Source: Kordia antarctica (GTDB taxonomy: Bacteria; Bacteroidota; Bacteroidia; Flavobacteriales; Flavobacteriaceae). From it: a stretch of DNA of 64,000 nt. The position numbers and the translations under genes are program-made. Each line of letters begins with the position of its first letter. Position 1 is the stretch's first letter. Below the pieces are notes generated by a model. That model was not told the origin of the DNA and searched no databases. It saw only the letters and a list, made by a program, of their open reading frames with translations. The stretch spans positions 3,625,501 through 3,689,500 of the forward strand of contig NZ_CP019288.1 in NCBI RefSeq assembly GCF_009901525.1. The letters run 5' to 3'. This document shows, piece by piece, positions 10,235-21,390 of this stretch.

Positions 10235-11881
10235 TTACTTTGATTCTTCCGATTTCACATAAAAATCTTCATCAACTTCAACAGTAGTGATTTTGTCAGA
10301 AGTAGTTTCTGTTTTCCAAGAAGTTGTTGGCGATAACCAAACACTTTCTTCGTTTATATTGACTCGAACTTTCATATCAAAATGAGAAACGCAGTTTTCC
10401 CAACGATAGGTAAGTTTCTCATTTTCAATTTTATATGTAAAAACAGGAATCTCTGTATTGCGTAGATATTGATCAAAAACAGCAGATAAATCTATGTTTG
10501 ATTTTTTACTTATATAATCTTCAATCTGCTTTGTATTTACTGTTTGATGATAAAAATCTTTGTTTAAACCACGCAAAATATTACGCCAAGTAAAATCATT
10601 ATTTATAAGTTGACGAATGGTATGCAACATGTTTGCACCTTTATAATACATATCGCTAGAACCTTCATGATTTACATTATAAATTCCAATAATTGGGCGT
10701 CTGTTTCGAATTTTACTTCGCATTCCGATCACATATTCTGCACTTGCTTCTTTCCCATAAAAATAATCGACAAATAAATTCTCAGAATAGGTTGTAAAGC
10801 TTTCATGAATCCACATATCAGCAATGTCAATATTGGTAATATTATTGGCAAACCATTCATGTCCCGATTCGTGAATAATAATATAATCGAATTTCATTCC
10901 CCAACCGCTTCCGCTTAAATCGTACCCGAGATATCCATTCATATAACCGTTTCCATACGTCACAGAACTTTGGTGTTCCATGCCTAAATATGGCGCTTCT
11001 ACCAACTTAAAACTATCTTCGTAAAACGGATATGGACCAAACCAATGTTCAAAAGCTTCCATAGTACGTGCGGCGTCTTTAAATTGTTCTTTCGCTTTGG
11101 CTAAATTGTCTCGAAGCACATAATAATCCATGTCTAAAACACCATTTTCTCCATTGTATTTTTCACCAAAATGAACATAATCGCCAATATTAATATTCAC
11201 TCCATAATTATTAATCGGATTCAAAACATTCCAATGATAGGTTTTTGTATCATCTTCTTTTTCTTCAACTTTCGTTAAACGTCCGTTGGAAACATTCATC
11301 AAATTTTTAGGAACATTCACGCTAATTTTCATACTATCAACTTCGTCATACATATGATCTTTACACGGCCACCAAACACTTGCGCCCAATCCTTGACAGG
11401 AAGAAGCGATAAACGGAAGTCCATTGTTGTCTTTTTTCCACGTAATTCCTCCATCCCACGGCGGACGTTTGGCAACTTTGGGTTTTCCTTCGTAAAAAAC
11501 TTGAACACTATACGTTTTGCCTTTGCGTTGTTTCTTTTTTAAATGAATAAAATGTGCATTTCCGTCATGCGTAATTTCAAGTTCTTCACTATTTTGAACG
11601 GCTTTTGTGAGTTGTAACGGAGGTTGTAAATCTATTTGAAGCTTCTCATTATTTTTTTCTAAAACAGTATATTGAATCGTATTACTTCCCGAAATTGTTC
11701 TTTCGTTTGGATCAACTTTTATATCTAAATGATAATGTGTCAAATCCCACCAAGCACGTTCTGGCGTAATGGAACCACGCAATGTATCTTGTTTTGTGAA
11801 ATTTTGAGAAAATGCTTGCAAACTCATCATTGCAAATATTAAAAGAAGATATTTGAAAAAATTGTTATTTTTATGACTCAT
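10235..11881 (-). CDS. M1-family zinc aminopeptidase, secreted
   Basis: A 548-aa gluzincin. The zinc motif HESGHEWF (HExxH, near residue 335) is followed by the third ligand in WIHESFTTYSE. The exopeptidase motif appears as GMEHQ instead of the usual GxMEN. A signal peptide (LLLIFAMMSLQAFSQ) points to the periplasm or outer surface. It lacks the C-terminal helical domain of E. coli PepN and so matches the short bacteroidete forms. It probably trims N-terminal residues from peptides taken up as nutrients. It is a single gene, divergent from the cystathionine synthase gene, with a 98-bp gap. Confidence 0.9.
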   Translation of the reverse strand: MSHKNNNFFKYLLLIFAMMSLQAFSQNFTKQDTLRGSITPERAWWDLTHYHLDIKVDPNERTISGSNTIQYTVLEKNNEKLQIDLQPPLQLTKAVQNSEELEITHDGNAHFIHLKKKQRKGKTYSVQVFYEGKPKVAKRPPWDGGITWKKDNNGLPFIASSCQGLGASVWWPCKDHMYDEVDSMKISVNVPKNLMNVSNGRLTKVEEKEDDTKTYHWNVLNPINNYGVNINIGDYVHFGEKYNGENGVLDMDYYVLRDNLAKAKEQFKDAARTMEAFEHWFGPYPFYEDSFKLVEAPYLGMEHQSSVTYGNGYMNGYLGYDLSGSGWGMKFDYIIIHESGHEWFANNITNIDIADMWIHESFTTYSENLFVDYFYGKEASAEYVIGMRSKIRNRRPIIGIYNVNHEGSSDMYYKGANMLHTIRQLINNDFTWRNILRGLNKDFYHQTVNTKQIEDYISKKSNIDLSAVFDQYLRNTEIPVFTYKIENEKLTYRWENCVSHFDMKVRVNINEESVWLSPTTSWKTETTSDKITTVEVDEDFYVKSEESK

Positions 11882-11979
11882 TTCGACTAAAAAGTTAAGT
11901 AATCCTAAAGGTACAATTATAATTGGGAAACCAAAAAATGAAACGCAAAATGTGTATCACATTATAAAGAAGAAAATAT

Positions 11980-13122
11980 ATGAAATTTAATACGAAAACA
12001 ATACACGGTGGACAAGAACCCGACAAAGCTTATGGAGCTGTAATGCCACCAATTTATCAAACATCAACATACGCACAAACTACGCCTGGCGGACATAAAG
12101 GCTATGAATATTCCCGAACGCACAATCCGACGCGAAATGCTTTGGAAAATGGATTGGCGAGTATTGAAAACGGAAACTATGGTTTGGCATTTGGTTCTGG
12201 TTTGGCAGCAATTGATGCAGTTATCAAATTATTACAACCTGGCGATGAGGTAATTTCTACCAACGATTTATATGGCGGAACGTATAGATTGTTTACAAAG
12301 ATATTTGAAGGCTTTGGGATTAAATTCCACTTTATTGGGATGCAAAATGCGGCGAATATTGAATCGTATGTAAACGAAAATACAAAGTTGATTTGGGTTG
12401 AAACACCAACCAATCCAATGATGAATATTATTGATGTTGAAGCTTCAGCGGCAGTCGCTAAAAAGCACCATATTATGTTAGCAGTTGATAATACGTTTGC
12501 AACACCATATTTACAAAGACCTTTGGATTTAGGTGCAGATATTGTAATGCATTCTGTAACAAAATATATTGGCGGACATAGTGACTTGGTTATGGGCGCA
12601 TTGGTTGTAAAAGATAAAGAAATTGCAGATAAACTCTACTTTATTCAAAATGCAAGTGGCGCTATTTGTGGACCAATGGACAGTTTTTTGGCTTTGCGCG
12701 GAATTAAAACATTACATGTTCGGATGCAACGTCACTGTGAAAATGGAAAAGCTGTGGCTGAATATTTAGCACAACATCCAAAAGTAGCAAACGTATATTG
12801 GCCAGGATTTGAAAGTCATCCAAGTCATTATATTGCGAAAAAGCAAATGGATGATTTTGGTGGAATGATTTCGTTCACAACTAAAGGAAATAATTACGAC
12901 AAGACCATTAAAATTCTAGAAAACTTAAAAGTATTTACACTTGCAGAATCGTTAGGCGGCGTAGAATCGTTAGCGGGACATCCTGCAAGTATGACACATG
13001 CAAGTATTCCGAAAGACGAAAGAGAAAAAACAGGCGTTGTAGATTCTTTGATTAGATTGAGTGTTGGAATTGAAGATATTGATGATTTAATTGCAGATTT
13101 AGAAAATGCTTTAGCACAGTAG
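11980..13122 (+). CDS. metB: Cystathionine gamma-synthase / gamma-lyase
   Basis: A 380-aa fold-type I PLP enzyme of trans-sulfuration. Landmarks are YEYSRTHNPTRNALE near residue 43, the tyrosine of NDLYGGTYRLF, ETPTNPMMNIIDV, VDNTFATPY and the PLP lysine in HSVTKYIGGHSD (K195). ESLGGVESLAGHPASMTH near residue 330 is a strong family signature. Length is typical. Synthase and lyase cannot be told apart safely by eye; bacteroidete homologues are annotated both ways, so the symbol is provisional. A terminator follows. Confidence 0.85.
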   Translation: MKFNTKTIHGGQEPDKAYGAVMPPIYQTSTYAQTTPGGHKGYEYSRTHNPTRNALENGLASIENGNYGLAFGSGLAAIDAVIKLLQPGDEVISTNDLYGGTYRLFTKIFEGFGIKFHFIGMQNAANIESYVNENTKLIWVETPTNPMMNIIDVEASAAVAKKHHIMLAVDNTFATPYLQRPLDLGADIVMHSVTKYIGGHSDLVMGALVVKDKEIADKLYFIQNASGAICGPMDSFLALRGIKTLHVRMQRHCENGKAVAEYLAQHPKVANVYWPGFESHPSHYIAKKQMDDFGGMISFTTKGNNYDKTIKILENLKVFTLAESLGGVESLAGHPASMTHASIPKDEREKTGVVDSLIRLSVGIEDIDDLIADLENALAQ

Positions 13123-13143
13123 TATTATTTCAAATTGTAGTAT

Positions 13144-13176
13144 AAAAAAAGCCATTCTCAACAGAATGGCTTTTTT
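13144..13176. terminator. Bidirectional intrinsic terminator
   Basis: A perfect stem GCCATTCT-CAAC-AGAATGGC is flanked by A7 on the left and T6 on the right. It can end both metB (+) and the converging outer-membrane protein gene (-). Confidence 0.9.
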
Positions 13177-13196
13177 AGTATGTATATATTTTTCTT

Positions 13197-13985
13197 CTAG
13201 AAATTCAAGTAATAAATGTATCCTACATTGATCACAAATCCCCAATCATTTGCTTTATTTTCAGGATATAGGTTTTCATCTGGATTTAATCCATCGACCC
13301 AGTTTGAGAAGTAATATCTCCAACGGACATCAAACAATAAATCGGATACTTCTGTAAACTTGTAACGTGTTCCGATACTTGCTACAACGGACCATGTAGA
13401 GCCAGATTCATTTCTAAATGCATTTTGATATTTTATGGGCAAAACAGTAGGGTCCGAAAGTGGTCCTAAGTCAGATTCTACGGTTGGTATGTAATAATTG
13501 TACTGAACTCCTAAAGCAGCATAAGGTGCTAATAAAGCGCCACCACTTTCAAATTCACGAATACTTCTAGGGAAAAATTCTAGTTGTGTTCCTACGTTTA
13601 AAACTTTTGTATTTCCGTGCATTGCTCGCAACTGGTTTGCTGTTAACGATACTTTATCGTCACCAACATATCTACCAAAATGTTCTAAATTTACAGTAGT
13701 AAGTGTCAATTCGTTTCTCACTTTAAAGTGGTCATTAAAAAACGTATATCGAGTAAAACAGTTACATTCTGCGCGGTATGAGAAGTTTAAATAATGAACA
13801 ACACCGAGTTCGAGTCCAACATTTCCAATATTAGTATCAAAATCGTTACGTTCTCCATAATCTGACTGAAACGCATTTGGTCCAATAACAAATCCAATTT
13901 CATGAGAAAATCCAAATTGGGCATGTATAGATCCAACACACATCAGCATGATAAGTAGGAAGATAGGGCATATTCTATTTAACAT
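13197..13985 (-). CDS. Outer-membrane beta-barrel-like protein next to gdhA (THC0290_0291-like)
   Basis: A 262-aa protein with a signal peptide (CPIFLLIMLMCVGSIHAQ) and alternating aromatic and polar strands ending in GYIYYLNF, as expected of a small beta-barrel ending in phenylalanine. Homologues in Flavobacteriaceae are, as I recall, annotated THC0290_0291 family proteins. The longer frame begins at a TTG at 14021; the ATG at 13985 directly before the signal peptide is preferred. It is divergent from gdhA and converges on metB across a shared terminator. Function is unknown. Confidence 0.65.
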   Translation of the reverse strand: MLNRICPIFLLIMLMCVGSIHAQFGFSHEIGFVIGPNAFQSDYGERNDFDTNIGNVGLELGVVHYLNFSYRAECNCFTRYTFFNDHFKVRNELTLTTVNLEHFGRYVGDDKVSLTANQLRAMHGNTKVLNVGTQLEFFPRSIREFESGGALLAPYAALGVQYNYYIPTVESDLGPLSDPTVLPIKYQNAFRNESGSTWSVVASIGTRYKFTEVSDLLFDVRWRYYFSNWVDGLNPDENLYPENKANDWGFVINVGYIYYLNF

Positions 13986-14179
13986 GTTATAAACCAGTGT
14001 TTTTATAAGGCTATACAGCAAATATATAAAAACCCGTAAAACAAAAAAACAAAAAGTGTATTAACTATTGTTTATTATTCTTTAGTTGCAAGATGTTCAG
14101 TAAAATAGCCTTACGAGATTTTATATCGTTAACAGATTATCAAATTATAAAAAAAACACTATTTTTTTTTAATTAAATG

Positions 14180-14187
14180 TATATTTG
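14180..14187 (+). promoter_or_regulatory. Candidate gdhA -7 box
   Basis: TATATTTG is an exact match to TAnnTTTG, 49 bp before the gdhA start. A -33 TTG at the expected distance is not evident, so activator dependence is possible. Confidence 0.5.
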
Positions 14188-14215
14188 CATCGTCAAATAA
14201 TGATATTAATACTAA

Positions 14216-15580
<1,365 letters not shown>

Positions 15581-15601
15581 TTAAAATCCTCAAAATATAT
15601 T

Positions 15602-15640
15602 AAAAAAGCTTTCTGTTAAATATTCAGAAAGCTTTTTTTA
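15602..15640 (+). terminator. gdhA intrinsic terminator
   Basis: AAAAAAGCTTTCTG pairs with CAGAAAGCTTTTTT across a 9-nt loop, ending in a T-tract. Confidence 0.88.
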
Positions 15641-15790
15641 TTACAATAATATATGATAACCAATTCATTTACGTTATTATTAAATATATTTGATAAAACA
15701 TGAAATAATCCAAAGCAATTGGTTGAAACCAACCTTTTGTTTTTAAGCGGTAAATTTCATTAGATACAATTAATACATAAAAATAAATAG

Positions 15791-18097
15791 ATGAAAAGAG
15801 GTTTGTATTTACTACTGCTGATATGTTGTATGTCAGTGAACGGACAATCTTTTGAAAATTCTTGGCTAGGTCATTATTCATATAATAACGTAATTGATAT
15901 ATCACTTGGTTCGGATAAAATATATGGAGCCTCTGAAAATGCATTTTTCACATATGATTTACAGTCTAATGAAATAGAAAAATTTTCTACGGTTAACGGA
16001 TTGTCTGGAGAACAAATAAGCACAGCGTACCTAAGTCAGTCTGCTCAGAAATATGTACTTGGTTATGACAACGGACTTATTGAAGTGTTTGATGCAAATA
16101 CAGAAGAAATACGAAAAGTAGTTGGTATTGTAGACAAACCAACGATTCCGCCAAACAAGAAGAAACTCAATCATATAATGGAGTATAACGGCTTCTTATA
16201 CATTTCTACGAATTACGGAATCTCTTTATATGATATCAATGCCTTGGAATTTGGAGACACCTATTTCATAGGGCCAAATGGAAGTCAACTAGAAGTACGA
16301 CAAACAACTATTTTGGGCGAATATATTTACGCTGCAACAAACGTCGGAATGTTTAGAGCACTCGTAAACAATGATAATCTCATAGATTTTGCAGAATGGC
16401 AACGTGTATTTGACTCAAATTGGTGGGGAATTGCTGCCTTCGGAGATACTATTTATTTGGTAAACAATAACAGAAGACTCTATGAATACGATGGAACTTC
16501 TTTACTAATTCAAAGTCAAATTCCTCAATATGCAACACTTTTAGAAGACTTAAAAACTGATGGCACGTACTTAACAGTTGTTAATAATACCAAAGTTCAT
16601 ATCTACGATACTGGACTCAATGAAGTTTTAGAAATTGATACGCTAGAAGAATTTCCCGATCTTAAATTCAACTCCGCTTTGTTACTAGCTAACAAAATAT
16701 TTTTGGGCACAGAAGATTATGGAATTCTTGAAACTACTTTTCCGACAACAAGTACCGTAAATCAAATACTGCCAGACGGACCTTTGCTAAACAATATATT
16801 TTCTCTTACGGCAGTCCCTGATGAGTTGTGGGTTGTGTATGGCGATTACAATGCGGGTTACAATCCGTATCCATTAGCTCGTAGAGGCGTAAGTCATTTG
16901 CAAGAGTTGGCGTGGACCAACATTCCGTACACCGCAGAATTTGATGCGCGAAATTTGGTGCATACTTCGGTAAATCCTTCAAATACGAGTCAAGTATATA
17001 TAAGCTCATTCTTTTCAGGAATGCTCAAAATTGAAGACAATATTCCAACAGAATTATTAAACACTACAAACAGTGATTTAGAATCTTTAGATATTGGAAA
17101 TCCAAACTATATTGACATTAGAGTTGGAGAAACCCAATATGACGAAAATGGTGATCTTTGGGTATTAACCTCCAAAATTGATAATGGAATCAAAGTATTG
17201 CGCAGTAGCGGACAATGGAATTCTTATAGCATTACCGAAACAATTAGTGATCCATTAGGTGGAGAAAATGGACTCTCAAAAATTGAAATTAGCGACGGCG
17301 GAATAAAATTCATTGCAACACAATCACATGGAGTTTTAGCATTTGATGAAACTCGTAGTGAAGGTGCTCGTTTTGTAACTTTAGGTGAAGAAGAAGAAGG
17401 AAATTTACCAACCACAGATGTAAGAGCGTTAAATGTTGATAAAACAGGAAACCTTTGGATAGGAACTGTAAAAGGAATTAGAGTTTATTATGGAGCTGAC
17501 AATATTTTCAATGATAGTAATCCGCAAAGCGATAATATCATTATTGTAGAAGAAGATGGTGTGCCAAAAGAATTACTATTTGAGCAAACGGTAACTGATA
17601 TTGAAGTAGACGGATCTAACAATAAATGGATTGCAACTTCTGCTTCTGGAGTATTTTACTTGTCGTCAGATGCTACAGAAACTTTTGCACATTTCACAAA
17701 AGACAATTCGCCATTGCCAACAAATACAATTAACGACATAGAAATTGATTCAGAATCTGGACGTATATATATAGGAACTTCCAAAGGATTAATATCGTTT
17801 CAAGGAACTTCAACAGGACCAAAAGATACCTTAGAAAACGTATACGCATATCCAAATCCTGTACGACCTGGATTTAGTGGAAACTTGACAATTTCGGGCT
17901 TAACGAACAATGCAAATGTAAAAATTACCGATATTGAAGGAAACTTAGTCTACGAAACAACTTCGGAAGGTGGAACATTACTGTGGGATTTAACAGCTTT
18001 TGGAAGACACAAAGTAGCTTCAGGCGTATATCTAATTCTCATTGCAAGTGAAGACGGAATAGAAACCAAAGTCACGAAAGTGATGGTTGTTCGCTAA
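15791..18097 (+). CDS. porZ: Type IX secretion system surface protein PorZ
   Basis: A 768-aa protein with a signal peptide (GLYLLLLICCMSVNGQ). It has repeated beta-propeller blades (for example YISTNYGISLYD, WIGTVKGIRVYYG, YIGTSKGLISFQG) and a C-terminal sorting-type domain that starts near VYAYPNPVRPGFSG and ends SGVYLILI ... TKVMVVR. In Porphyromonas, PorZ delivers anionic LPS to the PorU sortase during type IX secretion; the role is carried over here by architecture. The recO gene begins at the base after its stop, the usual bacteroidete order as I recall. It is consistent with the type IX substrates at 21391 and 44159. Confidence 0.85.
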   Translation: MKRGLYLLLLICCMSVNGQSFENSWLGHYSYNNVIDISLGSDKIYGASENAFFTYDLQSNEIEKFSTVNGLSGEQISTAYLSQSAQKYVLGYDNGLIEVFDANTEEIRKVVGIVDKPTIPPNKKKLNHIMEYNGFLYISTNYGISLYDINALEFGDTYFIGPNGSQLEVRQTTILGEYIYAATNVGMFRALVNNDNLIDFAEWQRVFDSNWWGIAAFGDTIYLVNNNRRLYEYDGTSLLIQSQIPQYATLLEDLKTDGTYLTVVNNTKVHIYDTGLNEVLEIDTLEEFPDLKFNSALLLANKIFLGTEDYGILETTFPTTSTVNQILPDGPLLNNIFSLTAVPDELWVVYGDYNAGYNPYPLARRGVSHLQELAWTNIPYTAEFDARNLVHTSVNPSNTSQVYISSFFSGMLKIEDNIPTELLNTTNSDLESLDIGNPNYIDIRVGETQYDENGDLWVLTSKIDNGIKVLRSSGQWNSYSITETISDPLGGENGLSKIEISDGGIKFIATQSHGVLAFDETRSEGARFVTLGEEEEGNLPTTDVRALNVDKTGNLWIGTVKGIRVYYGADNIFNDSNPQSDNIIIVEEDGVPKELLFEQTVTDIEVDGSNNKWIATSASGVFYLSSDATETFAHFTKDNSPLPTNTINDIEIDSESGRIYIGTSKGLISFQGTSTGPKDTLENVYAYPNPVRPGFSGNLTISGLTNNANVKITDIEGNLVYETTSEGGTLLWDLTAFGRHKVASGVYLILIASEDGIETKVTKVMVVR

Positions 18098-18817
18098 ATG
18101 TTAGTTACTACAAAAGCAATCGTAATTTCTACCATAAAATATGGTGATGCTGGCGTTATTGTAAAATGTTTTACAGCTTCAGACGGAATAAAAAGTTACT
18201 TACTCCGCGGAATTCTCAAATCGAAAAAAGGAAAACTAAAAATAGCCTACTTTCAACCATTAATGCAACTTGAAATTGTTGCTAATCACAAAAACAAAGG
18301 AAGCTTAGAATACATTAAAGATGTAAAAACTGTTTATGCGTATACTTCAATTTATACCATAATTACCAAAAGTTCTATTGTGTTATTTCTATCTGAAATG
18401 TTAAATTATTCCATTCAGGAAGAAGAAAAAAACGAAACACTCTTCGAATTTATAGAAAATGCACTACAATGGTTAGACGTTCATGACGAAATTGGCAACT
18501 TTCACCTATTATTTTTAATAAATCTTACCAAGTATTTTGGGTTCTATCCTGAAACAATACACATGCATAAAAGTTATTTTGACTTACAAGAAGGCAAATT
18601 CTTTGACAACAGTACGATGAACGAATGTGTTTCCGGTGAAACTTTAACATGCTTCAAACAGCTATTAGGCACAAAATTTGATGAGCAGAACACTATAAAG
18701 TTGTCTTCTCAAAGAAGAAATGAAATTCTTGCAATACTCATTCAATATTTTAAATTACATTTGCAAGGATTTAGGCAACCAAAATCAATGGAAGTGTTAC
18801 ATGAAGTATTCAAATAA
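18098..18817 (+). CDS. recO: DNA repair protein RecO
   Basis: A 239-aa protein with the N-terminal OB fold (TTKAIVISTIKYGDAGVIVKCFT ... GILKSKKGK) and an alpha-helical C-terminal part. It helps load RecA in the RecFOR gap-repair pathway. The ATG abuts the porZ stop with no gap, and its last 17 nt overlap the start of the TonB receptor. The C-terminal zinc-finger cysteines of some RecO proteins are not obvious. Confidence 0.9.
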   Translation: MLVTTKAIVISTIKYGDAGVIVKCFTASDGIKSYLLRGILKSKKGKLKIAYFQPLMQLEIVANHKNKGSLEYIKDVKTVYAYTSIYTIITKSSIVLFLSEMLNYSIQEEEKNETLFEFIENALQWLDVHDEIGNFHLLFLINLTKYFGFYPETIHMHKSYFDLQEGKFFDNSTMNECVSGETLTCFKQLLGTKFDEQNTIKLSSQRRNEILAILIQYFKLHLQGFRQPKSMEVLHEVFK

Positions 18818-21221
18818 AATAAAAGGTATTGCGATTCTTATTTCTTTTGTTTTTTCTACAGCTCTTTTTGGTCAAGAAATTCAAGTAAAAGACATTCTTA
18901 ATGATAGAAATATATCTAACGTTAATGTGTATAATTCGGATCAGTCTAAAGGTGGAATCACAAATGCTAAAGGAAAAATAGATATTTCTATGTTTTCTGA
19001 TGATGAAAAAATTACTTTTCAGCACATTTCTTATTCGCCAGAAACATATACAAAAGCCGAAATTCTTCAACGAAAAAACAAAATATACTTAATAAAAAAT
19101 TCTTCGGAACTCTCAAAAATTGTCATTTCAGTCTCCAAATGGCAACAAAACAAAAAAGAAGTACCTGAAAAAATTGTCAGTATCAGCAGACAAGATATTG
19201 CATACTCATCTCCACAAACTGCTGCGGATTTACTAGAAAAAAGCGGAAAAATATTTGTCCAAAAAAGTCAACTCGGTGGCGGAAGCCCTATGATTAGAGG
19301 ATTTTCTACAAACAGATTATTAATTTCGGTTGATGGCGTACGTATGAATAATGCCATATTTAGAGGCGGAAACATACAAAACATCATCTCTATTGATCCT
19401 TTCAACGTAAACAACACAGAAGTAATATTGGGCGCAGGCTCCGTTATTTATGGAAGTGATGCTGTTGGTGGTGTGATGAATTTCTATACAAAAACACCAA
19501 AACTTTCGTGGAATGATGAAACAATTTTCTCTGGTAATGCAAGTATGCGATATTCAACGGCAAATACAGAAAAAACAGGTCATGCAGACTTTGGTTTTGG
19601 ATTAAAAAAATGGGGATTCCTAACAAGTGTAAGTTACAGTGATTTTGATGACTTGCGGATGGGAAGAAACGGTAAAGATACGTATTTACGACCTGAATAT
19701 GTGACCAGAATCAATGGAGAAGATGCGGTTGTAACCAATGGAAACCCATTAATTCAGCGGTCTACAGGATATAATCAAATCAACTTGGCACAACGAATAA
19801 AATTGGTGCCTGATGACATTTGGGAATTCGATTTAGGATTGCATTACTCAGCAACTTCAAATTATCCACGGTACGATCGTTTAATTCAATACCGAAATGG
19901 AGCATTGCGTTATGGCGATTGGTATTATGGACCGCAGAAATGGTTTATGGCGAATTTTCAAACACAGAAAAAAGGAAACAATACATATTATGACAATGTA
20001 AAATTTACAAACGCATATCAACGTTTTGAAGAAAGTAGAAACAAACGAAACTTTCAAGACGTAATTCTCAATGTAAACGAAGAAAAAGTAGATGCAATCT
20101 CTTCAAATTTAGATTTTGAAAAAAGATTCACTCCAAAAATAAAAACATTTTACGGTTTAGAATACGTTTACAACAAAGTACATTCTGACGGATTTGATAA
20201 AAATATTGATACAGGCGAAATTACGGATGCGCCTTCACGCTATCCAGATGGAGCTACCTGGCAATCAATGGCAGCATATGCAAGTTTAGAATACAAGTTA
20301 AATCCTAAATTTACTATTCAATCTGGTTTGCGCTACAATCATATTTTAATTGACACAGATTTTGACACTACATTTTTCCCGTTTCCGTTTACAGATGCGA
20401 GCACAAATACGGGCGCATTTACAGGAAGTGTAGGATTTAGTTGGTTGCCATCAACGTGGCAAATAACAGCAAACATTGGCACAGCTTTTAGAGCGCCAAA
20501 CATTGATGATATTGGAAAAGTATTTGACTCTGAACCAGGTTCGGTAGTTGTGCCAAATCCTAACTTAACTCCAGAGCATGCGTACAGTGCAGAATTTGGA
20601 ATCCAAAAAAGAATAGGAAGTAGTTTTGACTTAAATTTCACGGCTTTCTATACAATATTAGATGATGCACTTATCCGTAAAGATTTTAATCTCAATGGAG
20701 AAACAGAAATTTTATACAACGGAGAATTAAGTAATGTACAGGCAATTCAAAATGCTTCAAAAGTATTTACATATGGTTTTGAATTTGGATTTGTAGCTAA
20801 ATTTGACAAAAAAACAAAAATCACTGCCGATCTTACCATTCCTCGTGGGGAAGAAGAACAAGAAGATGGTACAAAAGTTCCACTAAGACATGTATCTCCA
20901 ATATTTGGAAACATTCATTTCATATACAAAAATGAACGACTGAAATTTGACGTTTTTGCCAACTACAATAGTTCCATAACTTTTGAGAATTTAGCGCCTT
21001 CCGAACGGAGCAAAGCATACTTATATGCAACAGATAAAAATGGCAATCCATATGCGCCTTCTTGGTTCACAATTAATGCAAAATCGAGCTTTGAAATTTC
21101 AAAAAAAATCAATCTAACGGCTTCGTTAGAAAACATTGCAGATCAGCGATATAGAACATATTCTTCGGGAATCACTGCACCAGGAAGAAACTTAATTTTA
21201 GGTCTAAATTATACCTTTTAG
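18801..21221 (+). CDS. TonB-dependent receptor, heme/siderophore-type
   Basis: An 806-aa outer-membrane protein. The signal peptide (IAILISFVFSTALFGQ) is followed by a carboxypeptidase-like beta domain (residues about 20-100), a plug (SPQTAADLLEKSG, MIRGFSTNRLLISVDGVRMN, YGSDAVGGVMNF) and a barrel ending in NLILGLNYTF. FRAPNIDDIGKVFD resembles heme/hemoglobin receptors such as HmuR. The chosen ATG at 18801 precedes the signal peptide; the frame is open further upstream, inside recO. Ligand is inferred only from resemblance. Confidence 0.85.
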   Translation: MKYSNKIKGIAILISFVFSTALFGQEIQVKDILNDRNISNVNVYNSDQSKGGITNAKGKIDISMFSDDEKITFQHISYSPETYTKAEILQRKNKIYLIKNSSELSKIVISVSKWQQNKKEVPEKIVSISRQDIAYSSPQTAADLLEKSGKIFVQKSQLGGGSPMIRGFSTNRLLISVDGVRMNNAIFRGGNIQNIISIDPFNVNNTEVILGAGSVIYGSDAVGGVMNFYTKTPKLSWNDETIFSGNASMRYSTANTEKTGHADFGFGLKKWGFLTSVSYSDFDDLRMGRNGKDTYLRPEYVTRINGEDAVVTNGNPLIQRSTGYNQINLAQRIKLVPDDIWEFDLGLHYSATSNYPRYDRLIQYRNGALRYGDWYYGPQKWFMANFQTQKKGNNTYYDNVKFTNAYQRFEESRNKRNFQDVILNVNEEKVDAISSNLDFEKRFTPKIKTFYGLEYVYNKVHSDGFDKNIDTGEITDAPSRYPDGATWQSMAAYASLEYKLNPKFTIQSGLRYNHILIDTDFDTTFFPFPFTDASTNTGAFTGSVGFSWLPSTWQITANIGTAFRAPNIDDIGKVFDSEPGSVVVPNPNLTPEHAYSAEFGIQKRIGSSFDLNFTAFYTILDDALIRKDFNLNGETEILYNGELSNVQAIQNASKVFTYGFEFGFVAKFDKKTKITADLTIPRGEEEQEDGTKVPLRHVSPIFGNIHFIYKNERLKFDVFANYNSSITFENLAPSERSKAYLYATDKNGNPYAPSWFTINAKSSFEISKKINLTASLENIADQRYRTYSSGITAPGRNLILGLNYTF

Positions 21222-21390
21222 GAAAATTAAGTAGGAAAAGGAATGTTAAACACAAGATCTTATGAAATTTAATGTTATTTTTAACGACTAATTCATAGAT
21301 TTCATCTAATTTACTACTTTACACTATTGTAAATCACATATAAGAATAAAAAATAGAGTAAATTTATTACGCCTTAAAATACTTTTACAT

